Shown here piece by piece: positions 1 through 6,236 of a stretch of 6,236 bases of DNA. The stretch spans positions 1-6,236 of the forward strand of contig WFTN01000209.1 of assembly GCA_015485455.1 (NCBI GenBank), read 5' to 3'. Position numbers and translations under genes: made by a program. The notes below the pieces were generated by a model. It saw only the letters and a list, made by a program, of their open reading frames with translations, did no database searches and was not told the origin of the DNA. This DNA is from Planctomycetota bacterium. GTDB taxonomy: Bacteria > Planctomycetota > GCA-002687715 > DRQF01. The stretch's first letter is position 1. Every line of letters begins with the position of its first letter.

Positions 1-1
1 G

Positions 2-1561
2 GTTGAAAGTGCAACTCCGGACGAAGATGCTCTGGCTTTGGTTCCCGAGAGCCTTTTCAAGAGCACGGGATGTCTTCCCCTCAAAAAAGATGGAGCCATG
101 CTCCACATTGCAACGGCTGACCCAGGGAACGACCGCACCATCGACCGACTCGCTCGCTCAACTGGCCTCACCATGAAAGTGTTCGTGGCTGGCCCCAAAG
201 CGATTCAAAAAGCTGGTGCCAAGATCTATGGCACCACCGGCCCAGCCAAAAAGGAAATCGATCCAACCGACGTCGGCATGGAATTGCGAGACTTAGAGCA
301 GAAGCTCAAGAACGCAACCCAAGAAGTCGCCGTCGATGACAGCGACGAAGACAGCCACCTCAACGGAGCCATTCGCCTAGAAATCAACGACTTGGATCCA
401 CCCGTTGTTCGCGTGGTCAACGGCTTGTTGATGAAGACCCTTAAGATGGGGGCATCCGACATTCACATCGAGCCATTGGAATCCGAATTGAGGGTTCGTT
501 TGCGCATCGATGGTTGCCTCATCGATATCATTCGTCTGCCATCAGAAATGAAAAGCGCCATCATCTCAAGAACGAAGATCATGGCATCGATGGACATCGC
601 CGAAAAGCGTGTTCCCCAAGATGGCGGCATTAAGGTCGTGCTCAAGAATGGTGAGAGCGTGGACTTCCGCGTTTCTTCTTTGCCGAACATCTATGGCGAA
701 AAGATCGTCATGCGAGTTCTCGGCACCAGTGAATTGCGACCAAACGTGGACGCTCTGGGCTTTGAAGGACGAGCACTTGAAGCAATTCGCGAGGCCATCG
801 CCAACCCTTACGGGATGATCCTGGTAACTGGACCAACCGGGAGTGGTAAGACAACGACCCTCTACACCATCCTCAATCAACTCAACACCGACGACGTCAA
901 CATCTCAACAGCCGAAGATCCCGTCGAGTATCGCTTGGACGGAATTACCCAGGTGAATGTTCGTCCCAGCACTGGTTTGACTTTCGACAAGGCCCTGAAA
1001 TCATTCTTGCGCCAAGACCCGGACATCATCCTGGTTGGCGAGATGCGAGATTTCGAGACGTCCGCCATTGCCGTGAAGGCCGCCCTCACTGGTCACTTGG
1101 TGCTGTCAACCCTCCATACCAATGATGCCCCGAGCACGGTGGTCCGCATGGTGGATATGGGTATTGAACCCTACTTGGTTGCCTCTGCCGTGAAGTTGGT
1201 CGTGGCCCAGCGACTGCTTCGGCGCATTTGCGGTAATTGCAAAGTTGACGTGGATTTAGCTGAAGCAGAACGCAGTGATCTCGACCAAACGACACTGGCC
1301 AGTGTTGAGTACCTGTCGAAAGGCGAAGGCTGCGAAAAATGCAATGGCACAGGTTACAAAGGGCGGGTCCCGGTATTTGAAGTCATGAGTGTCAAAACTA
1401 AGGAAATGAAACGAGCCATCACCGAAGGCGGTACTGAGGTTCAGGTGCAACAGATCGCCAAACGAGAAGGCATGTTTAGCCTTACGGAGATGGCCATCGA
1501 CTTTGTTAACAAAGGCGTCACAACTTTGGAGGAAGCCATGAGCATCATCATGGCCGAATAA
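2..1561 (+). CDS. GspE/PulE/PilB-family assembly ATPase of a type II secretion or type IV pilus system (5' partial)
   Basis: This hexameric cytoplasmic ATPase hydrolyses ATP at the inner membrane to drive pilus or pseudopilus assembly. Residues are counted from the first complete codon at base 2. Residues 13-78 resemble the end of an MshEN/T2SSE N-terminal domain (VPESL, then LPL, then ATADPG). A charged linker (about 82-122) leads to the second N-terminal domain with GASDIHIEP (150-158). The motor core follows: Walker A GPTGSGKT (277-284, Lys283), Asp box with AEDPVEY (304-310), RQDPD (337-341), Walker B IILVGE (342-347) and His box GHLVLSTLHT (364-373). A zinc-type tetracysteine, Cys410/413 and Cys444/447, is near the C-terminus. 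The N-terminal domain and the cysteines argue against a PilT retraction ATPase. The frame is open to the left edge and homology precedes the TTG at 38, so the true start is outside. Whether it is GspE or PilB cannot be decided, since no other secretion or pilus gene is visible. Family call very secure. Confidence 0.96.
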   Translation, partial: VESATPDEDALALVPESLFKSTGCLPLKKDGAMLHIATADPGNDRTIDRLARSTGLTMKVFVAGPKAIQKAGAKIYGTTGPAKKEIDPTDVGMELRDLEQKLKNATQEVAVDDSDEDSHLNGAIRLEINDLDPPVVRVVNGLLMKTLKMGASDIHIEPLESELRVRLRIDGCLIDIIRLPSEMKSAIISRTKIMASMDIAEKRVPQDGGIKVVLKNGESVDFRVSSLPNIYGEKIVMRVLGTSELRPNVDALGFEGRALEAIREAIANPYGMILVTGPTGSGKTTTLYTILNQLNTDDVNISTAEDPVEYRLDGITQVNVRPSTGLTFDKALKSFLRQDPDIILVGEMRDFETSAIAVKAALTGHLVLSTLHTNDAPSTVVRMVDMGIEPYLVASAVKLVVAQRLLRRICGNCKVDVDLAEAERSDLDQTTLASVEYLSKGEGCEKCNGTGYKGRVPVFEVMSVKTKEMKRAITEGGTEVQVQQIAKREGMFSLTEMAIDFVNKGVTTLEEAMSIIMAE

Positions 1562-1568
1562 CCTCATG
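1559..1568 (+). promoter_or_regulatory. Tight stop-start junction, probable translational coupling
   Basis: The ATPase stop TAA (1559-1561) and the HDOD ATG (1566-1568) are separated by only ACCT. The preceding 15 bases contain no purine-rich ribosome binding site; the nearest one, TTGGAGGAA around 1526-1534, is about 30 bases upstream of the ATG and too far to serve it. Ribosomes ending on the ATPase message probably re-initiate here. There is also no room for a separate promoter in the gap, so the two genes should form one transcript. Confidence 0.6.
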
Positions 1569-2519
1569 AAAACTCTCGTTTTAGAGAACGGACTTGACCT
1601 CACCACAACCTGGTGGACTGAGCCAGAGTACGCAGACAACGAGCTTTACTTACCTGGGCAAAGTCGACTCTCGGCCGAAGACATGAGTATTTTGGAGAGC
1701 GTAAGCAACGCCGCAGACAAGAACAAGCTCATAATCCCTGCCATGCCTCAGGCTGCTATGGAAGCCAGTCGCATGCTCAAAGACCCAAACTCAGAGATTG
1801 CCGACATCGCCGTGGTCATCGCCAAAGACCCGGGGATGACAGCAAACATCTTGCGCTTTGCCAACTCTGCCATGTACGGATGTCGATTCCCTATCGACAC
1901 TGTTGAGCGGGCGGTAGCCCACCTGGGCATGCGCCACCTGCAAACAGTGGTTCTGCAAATTGCGATGAATCGTATGAGCAGCAGCATCCAAGCAAAAGCC
2001 TACGCCGAAAAAGAATGGAAACACTCCTTGGCCTGCGCTCTGATCTCCCGCAAATTAGCGCAACGTTGTGGGCTGGACGAAGACCTTTGCTACTTAGCCG
2101 GCCTTCTCCATGACATCGGACGCCTCCCTGTCATCACAGCCCTCCACAAGAAAGGACTTGCCCAAGGAGACCCCATGGAGGATAGCCCCACAGAAATCAT
2201 CGTCGAATGCCTTCATCGTGCAGTTGGCATGCAGGTCGCTGATTATTGGGAATTACCCCCCATCATTCAGGATGCCATCGGCAACCACCTGACTGGTCGT
2301 ATGGAAGGGGAAGAAAGTCCAGCCGCATTCCCATCAACCAAAGTTGCGGAGGCCGCTGGAAACCTCTGTCTTGCCATCGGCGAGGGATGTTTCAGAAAGC
2401 CATATGCGGTACTCGATTGTCCCAGCCTTAGGGACATCGGTCTCAGCCGCCCGGCGATCCAGAAATTTCTCAAAGAAGACCTACCCGAAGTTATTCAAGA
2501 TTTGCGGACGGGGTATTAA
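1566..2519 (+). CDS. HDOD-domain signalling protein
   Basis: HDOD proteins are relatives of HD phosphohydrolases that usually act as signalling or scaffolding modules in motility, biofilm, cell-cycle or stress control; most have no proven enzymatic activity. The 317-residue product has an N-terminal stretch of about 53 residues that I do not recognise, then a HDOD core at about 54-250. The core starts with IPAMPQAA and includes AKDPGMTANIL and FANSAMYG, and has LLHDIG at 180-185. His153, His182, Asp183, His217 and His241 fall where HD-fold metal ligands are expected. There is no receiver, GGDEF, EAL or kinase domain, and no signal peptide or membrane helix, so it should be cytosolic. ATG 1566 is the first possible start: the frame is closed by TGA at 1539-1541 and no ATG, GTG or TTG lies between. 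The start is 4 bases after the ATPase stop with no good Shine-Dalgarno in between, which suggests translational coupling. Its place in the ATPase operon hints at a role in pilus or secretion control; that is inference. Confidence 0.93.
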   Translation: MKTLVLENGLDLTTTWWTEPEYADNELYLPGQSRLSAEDMSILESVSNAADKNKLIIPAMPQAAMEASRMLKDPNSEIADIAVVIAKDPGMTANILRFANSAMYGCRFPIDTVERAVAHLGMRHLQTVVLQIAMNRMSSSIQAKAYAEKEWKHSLACALISRKLAQRCGLDEDLCYLAGLLHDIGRLPVITALHKKGLAQGDPMEDSPTEIIVECLHRAVGMQVADYWELPPIIQDAIGNHLTGRMEGEESPAAFPSTKVAEAAGNLCLAIGEGCFRKPYAVLDCPSLRDIGLSRPAIQKFLKEDLPEVIQDLRTGY

Positions 2520-2565
2520 AGGGCCTGCCATCCACTGACCGCATTCGTCAAGAAACAGGCCTTTT
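2518..2565. terminator. Putative bidirectional intrinsic terminator between convergent genes
   Basis: The left arm AAAGGGCCTG (2518-2527) pairs with the right arm CAGGCCTTTT (2556-2565) over 10 base pairs with a single G-T wobble. The apical part is 28 nt and may hold a small inner helix, TGAC (2535-2538) with GTCA (2547-2550). The left arm begins in the HDOD stop codon, and the right arm lies inside the last codons of the kinase gene, whose stop (TCA on this strand, 2548-2550) is in the apical region. Read rightward, TTTT ends the stem; read leftward, the stem runs into CCTTTAAT. The U-tracts are short and partly paired and the loop is long, so efficiency may be modest. The position between two converging genes supports a shared terminator. 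Confidence 0.5.
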
Positions 2566-5500
2566 GTCGCTATTTCGAGGCAAGGAAATGGTGAACACCA
2601 TACCCTGCCCTTCGCGCTTCGAGGCCCAGACGTCCCCACCATGAAGATCGACTACTTTCTTGACGATGGCCAAACCAAACCCTGTTGATGTTTCATTGGC
2701 CGTGGGCTTGGCGCTCATCCGCCCAAAGCTCTTAAACAAACACTCAACTTCTTCTGCAGGAAGACCTTGCCCGTCATCCTCCACCACAATTTCGACCCGA
2801 TCATCATAGGACAATAATCGCAAGTCGACTTGCCCTCCCACATGGGTGTATTTCACCGCGTTCGAGATCAGATTATCAACAGCTGCGGCGACTCGATCAC
2901 TATCCACTGGCACAACAACCTCACCTTCAGGAGGGTGAAAAGAAAGGGCAATCTCTTTCTTCTCGGCATTGATGTGCGCTACAGAAAGCCGATTGCGAAG
3001 CAACAAGTCGAGATGGGTATCCACGAATTCTAAATCGACTTTTCCTGAATCAATTGCAGCAACATCGAGAAGCTTGTTCACCAAAGAACTCATACGGTTG
3101 GTAGCTCTCAGAATTCGCCCGATGTCTTCCTGGACCTCTTCAATGGACGTACTTGGTTTTCTGGCCAAGATATTTTCGGCAGTTAGCCCCATGGCACTCA
3201 ATGGGCTGCGCAAGTCATGAGCCGCTGCACCCAAAAGTTCAGTCTTTTCTTCGTTGAGCTCACAAAGAACGTCCAAGAGTCTCAACCTCTTAAGCGCCAA
3301 GGTCACAGGCTCTCTCAAACGGACCATCAGTTGGACGCAATCCCTTTCGAATGGTTCAGAATCAAGATTCCGCCCAGCCCGAATATATCCGAGAACATGA
3401 TCGTCGTCCGTGAGTTTGATCGCCAAAGACCTTCCTTCCCCCCATTCTTCCCCAGAAGCCGACATGAAGATACCGACTTCTAACTCCTTGGTTTGGCCTT
3501 CAAACTCCCTGCGAGTTTCTTCACGGGTCAAGATGCTTTTCGCCAACGCCCCAGCACCTTCCGAAGCCATCACGATGAAGTGATCTCCACCCTGCTCGTT
3601 AACAACAAACACCCCATGCTCTGCAGACATCACCAATAGAACTTGCTCTAACGTTCCCGCCAATAGCTGGTCGAGAGTGGTGGCAGAATTGACCGTCTTG
3701 AGCAAGGCGTGGATACCCTGAAGTTCGTCGGTCCGTGCCCGAAGGGATGCCGTACGAACCAATACTTGCTCTTCAAGTTGCTCGCCCCGGACGCGAGCTT
3801 GACGTAACAAGATCCCTTGTACGCAAATGAGTCCGAAAAAGACGAAAGCACTCACTCCCCACTGGAACCAAGATGTTTTCCAAAAAGGCGGAACAATGGA
3901 AAACTGCGCTATGAGGCTCGCATTACTCCAAGAGCCATCTGAGGAACACGCTCGTGCCTCGATCCGATAATCGCCCGGTTGAAGGTTGGGCAAATGAATG
4001 AGACCGCTGGTGCCAATGTCTTGCCAATTGTCCGAGACACCGCGAATGCGAAACGCAAATCGGTTGCGCCCAGGGTTCAGGTGGTGAAACGCCGCCAAGC
4101 GTAAAGTGATGCTGTTCTCTTTCCAGTCCAGCTTCATGACCTTCTCCGGCGAAGAAAGCAAACGATCACTGCCGTTTACCATGAAACCCACAAGGCGAAA
4201 GTCCGGGGCTGAGGAGCGGCGGGTGGCTTCAGCAGAAGAAAAGAAGGTGATCCCAGCGTCTCCTGCCACATAGAGTTGAGTCCCTTCAGGGCCAAGCAAC
4301 TGAACGTTCTTGAGAGAACCTGGCTGAATACCTTCGTAGCGATCGAAAATTCTGGCAGTTCGTCCTTCTAAATCGATGGCGAAGAACCCATTCAGGCTTG
4401 TGGCCCACAAGATTTTGTTGTGGTCCAAAACGAATGAATCGAGGGCGGCAATGCGTGCTCCCAACTCGTCTTCAACCTTGAAATCTGTCACCGTCTTGGC
4501 ACTGGTATCGATCACAGCAAGAGATGTGGCCAAAGCCACTAAGAACCTGCCTGGGCCCAATTCGACCACAGCGGAAATAACATTGGACTTCATCGGAACG
4601 TCGACATCTGGGTTTCTTGGATCGCCACAGAAAAGAAAATCGCCATCTTCTTGCTCAACGAACAAACCAAAACTTGTGGCCAGGTAAAGAAGCCCCCCAG
4701 AGGTGACTTTGAGGTTACGCGGTTTAATCGACGGATAGCGTCCCAATGTTCCATGGGTCAACTGGAGTTGACGCCAACCCGCCCCCTGTTCTTCATAGAG
4801 TCCCTTGTTCGTCGCCACCACCAGGGCAGAATTGCGAAACAGGGTCGCACGGATTTCTGTACCTTTTTCTCCCAAGAAATCTAACTTCAACGGTGAGAAA
4901 CCACTGGGGCTCCACTCAAAGAGGCCTTCATGAGCATTGCCAACAACGATCCGATCAGCAGGCCCGATGGAAAGCGTGTCGATTTGAAGGGTCGGCAAGT
5001 GATACGCTTTGTCTTGGGTTGTTGAGCAAGTAATCCAAGTCCCGTCTTCTTCAACGATTTGGAGTCCGGCGCTTTGGGTCCCAATCCATTTTCGATTCTT
5101 GGAGTCGCGTACCGCAGACTGAACGGCTGCTTTCATGGACCCTTTCATCCTCTTGGGTTCAAACCAAGAAAACTCATGGGTCTTTAAGTCAACGAATTGG
5201 ATTCCAGGCTTGGATGCCAACCAGAGGATGCCATTGGGAGCCATGGTCATGGATGTGATGATTCCATTGACCCCGCCACCAACAGTCTTGCTGGATGCGA
5301 CTGGGATACGTTGACCCTGGGTCGAGTTTCCATCAAGAAGAATCACACCATCTTCCACGGTCCCCAGCCATAGGCGCCCCTTTTCGTCTTCGACAAAGCG
5401 CGTGCCTCCGGCGATGTGCTTGCCCCGGCGATCCTTCAAGACGCGAATTTTTGTCTCCCCGTCTCGTGGCAGGCGATAGGCGTCAACCAAGCTAACGAAC

Positions 5501-6234
5501 CAACGATCGCCGTTCCCAGTGACAAAGACCTCTGTCACGATGGAAGATCTCAACGTTGGGTCTATACTTCGGGGAGAGAGGATTCTGCGGGGCTTGTCCT
5601 GATCGTCGAGAGAGTAAAGCCCAGCTCCGGTGCCGCAAAGGCAAACGCCGTCGGCTCCCATGGCCAATGAAAAAACCACGTCACTGGCATTTTTGAAACC
5701 CTTCCTGGGGTCTAAGACGATTCGCTTCAAATGAGCGTCGTCCAAGATGCGGTAGATCCCCACATGGGTGCCAACATAAAAGCGGCCATCGTCACTTTCA
5801 GCAAAGTCACGGACGAAATCTTCTGGCTGACGGTCATCTTGACGCCGTGGGATTGGAATCTGCTGAGCTCGACCATCGGCATAGCGGTAGAGTCCGCGTT
5901 TTGTGCCAATCCAAATTGATCCATCCGCTCTTTGGTGCAAAGCCGTGACAAAATCAAGATTGAGATCAACAAGATAAGGTTCGACTCGAACACCATCAAA
6001 ACGAAAAAGGCCACCATCTGTCGCGAACCAGACATATCCAGCCTGAGTCGGCAAAATCCCATGAACCGTTGTTTTCGGCAGACCATCTTGGATGTCCAAA
6101 TGATGAAATGAGAGGCGCCTTTGCTGAGCGAAATTGACGGCCGCCAGCAGATTCATGAAGAAGCCAAGGAAAACCACCCACATCAGGGATTTCGGCATGT
6201 TTCTGGCAGATGTGGCGTCCATGAAAAGTCCCAT
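2548..6234 (-). CDS. Two-component regulator propeller sensor histidine kinase (Reg_prop / Y_Y_Y / GAF / HisKA / HATPase_c)
   Basis: This is a single-pass membrane histidine kinase with a large periplasmic sensor, of 1228 residues counted from ATG 6234. A signal peptide lies at about 13-36 (MPKSLMWVVF to VNFA). About 14 Reg_prop-type blades fill 41-666, enough for two seven-bladed propellers. A Y_Y_Y immunoglobulin-like domain (about 679-784) ends in PPFWKTSWF. One membrane helix (about 791-810) is followed by a coiled coil (about 811-840), a GAF-like domain (about 850-990) and a HisKA domain with AAHDLRSPL, phospho-acceptor His1006. HATPase_c shows the N box (Asn1121, Asn1125), the G1 box DDGQG (1153-1157) and the G2 box TGFGLA (1184-1189), so the kinase looks active. 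There is no receiver, HAMP or AraC-type output domain, so a separate response regulator is needed; none is in the window. The start is uncertain: in-frame ATGs at 6234, 6222 and 6198 all precede the signal peptide, 6198 gives the most compact one, 6222 has a GGGA six bases upstream, and the frame may be open past the edge. The ligand is unknown. Confidence 0.95.
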   Translation of the reverse strand: MGLFMDATSARNMPKSLMWVVFLGFFMNLLAAVNFAQQRRLSFHHLDIQDGLPKTTVHGILPTQAGYVWFATDGGLFRFDGVRVEPYLVDLNLDFVTALHQRADGSIWIGTKRGLYRYADGRAQQIPIPRRQDDRQPEDFVRDFAESDDGRFYVGTHVGIYRILDDAHLKRIVLDPRKGFKNASDVVFSLAMGADGVCLCGTGAGLYSLDDQDKPRRILSPRSIDPTLRSSIVTEVFVTGNGDRWFVSLVDAYRLPRDGETKIRVLKDRRGKHIAGGTRFVEDEKGRLWLGTVEDGVILLDGNSTQGQRIPVASSKTVGGGVNGIITSMTMAPNGILWLASKPGIQFVDLKTHEFSWFEPKRMKGSMKAAVQSAVRDSKNRKWIGTQSAGLQIVEEDGTWITCSTTQDKAYHLPTLQIDTLSIGPADRIVVGNAHEGLFEWSPSGFSPLKLDFLGEKGTEIRATLFRNSALVVATNKGLYEEQGAGWRQLQLTHGTLGRYPSIKPRNLKVTSGGLLYLATSFGLFVEQEDGDFLFCGDPRNPDVDVPMKSNVISAVVELGPGRFLVALATSLAVIDTSAKTVTDFKVEDELGARIAALDSFVLDHNKILWATSLNGFFAIDLEGRTARIFDRYEGIQPGSLKNVQLLGPEGTQLYVAGDAGITFFSSAEATRRSSAPDFRLVGFMVNGSDRLLSSPEKVMKLDWKENSITLRLAAFHHLNPGRNRFAFRIRGVSDNWQDIGTSGLIHLPNLQPGDYRIEARACSSDGSWSNASLIAQFSIVPPFWKTSWFQWGVSAFVFFGLICVQGILLRQARVRGEQLEEQVLVRTASLRARTDELQGIHALLKTVNSATTLDQLLAGTLEQVLLVMSAEHGVFVVNEQGGDHFIVMASEGAGALAKSILTREETRREFEGQTKELEVGIFMSASGEEWGEGRSLAIKLTDDDHVLGYIRAGRNLDSEPFERDCVQLMVRLREPVTLALKRLRLLDVLCELNEEKTELLGAAAHDLRSPLSAMGLTAENILARKPSTSIEEVQEDIGRILRATNRMSSLVNKLLDVAAIDSGKVDLEFVDTHLDLLLRNRLSVAHINAEKKEIALSFHPPEGEVVVPVDSDRVAAAVDNLISNAVKYTHVGGQVDLRLLSYDDRVEIVVEDDGQGLPAEEVECLFKSFGRMSAKPTANETSTGFGLAIVKKVVDLHGGDVWASKREGQGMVFTISLPRNSDKRPVS
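4237..6114 (-). other. Region encoding about 14 beta-propeller blades of the sensor kinase
   Basis: A degenerate protein repeat of 35-55 residues recurs through residues 41-666 of the kinase. Its core is a strand of the form G-x-x-W-[IF]-[GA]-T followed by GL-[FY]. Clear copies include YVWFATDGGLFRF (residues 67-79), SIWIGTKRGLYRY (106-118), RFYVGTHVGIYRI (151-163), RLWLGT (287-292), ILWLASKPGI (336-345), RKWIGTQSAGL (381-391), LVVATNKGLY (471-480), LLYLATSFGLF (515-525) and ILWATSLNGFF (608-618). Weaker blades lie near residues 197-209, 243-254, 428-441, 563-575 and 653-665. The total of 14 suits two consecutive seven-bladed propellers, the arrangement known from hybrid two-component sensors. 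The repeats have diverged and are not visible as DNA repeats. Confidence 0.8.
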
Positions 6235-6236
6235 AA

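Noticed and set aside
38..40. TTG at 38 as the real start of the ATPase gene
   Set aside because: The frame is open to the left edge, the codons before it read as plausible protein, and the N-terminal domain is already under way at this point. The true start lies outside.
566..880. Antisense open frame of 104 codons inside the ATPase gene
   Set aside because: It overlaps the conserved ATPase core and has no domain features.
1256..1639. Antisense open frame of 127 codons across the ATPase-HDOD junction
   Set aside because: It lies opposite two well-supported coding regions, shows no recognisable domain, and is best explained as a shadow of their codon usage.
2548..2700. Possible truncation of a longer hybrid kinase, with receiver and AraC domains lost
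   Set aside because: After the G2 box the protein ends with the usual last strand of HATPase_c (MVFTISLP) and a short tail. No receiver or AraC remnants follow, as the next DNA is the HDOD gene.
5727..6086. Open frame of 119 codons overlapping the kinase on the same strand in another frame
   Set aside because: It overlaps the first propeller blades, which match family motifs closely; the alternative frame shows no domain.
1..6236. Mobile element, CRISPR array, tandem DNA repeat or RNA gene
   Set aside because: Coding density is near complete, and I saw no terminal inverted repeats, transposase motifs, spaced direct repeats or tRNA/rRNA-like stretches.

Overview
This window carries three protein genes and very little non-coding DNA. 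The combination points to a Gram-negative bacterium: a type II secretion / type IV pilus assembly ATPase, a HDOD signalling protein, and a very large periplasmic beta-propeller sensor kinase. Giant propeller kinases of this kind are common in Bacteroidota, Acidobacteriota, Verrucomicrobiota and some Gammaproteobacteria. The moderate GC content (about half, judged by eye) and the protein style would suit an acidobacterial or verrucomicrobial genome. That assignment is a guess; no rRNA or taxon-specific marker is present.

Layout. Positions 2-1561 (+) hold the body and C-terminus of a GspE/PilB-family ATPase whose N-terminus lies off the left edge. Four bases after its stop, 1566-2519 (+) encodes a 317-residue HDOD protein, almost certainly in the same transcript. 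A long-stem hairpin at 2518-2565 sits in the 28-bp gap to the convergent gene and overlaps both gene ends; it could end transcription from both sides. Positions 2548-6234 (-) encode a 1228-residue histidine kinase: signal peptide, about 14 propeller blades, Y_Y_Y domain, one membrane helix, coiled coil, GAF-like domain, HisKA and HATPase_c. Its upstream region is off the right edge.

How the genes may work together. The ATPase would power assembly of a pilus or pseudopilus at the inner membrane. The HDOD protein is a likely regulatory partner because it is co-transcribed, but nothing in the sequence shows the mechanism. The kinase reads an external cue through its periplasmic propeller and would phosphorylate a response regulator that is not in this window. 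It lies on the opposite strand and need not be functionally related to the other two.

There are no tRNA or rRNA genes, mobile elements, CRISPR arrays, DNA-level repeats or gene-free stretches over 300 bases. I see no clearly new system. The best leads are the ATPase-HDOD pairing, the intact HD-type residues in the HDOD protein, and the shared hairpin.
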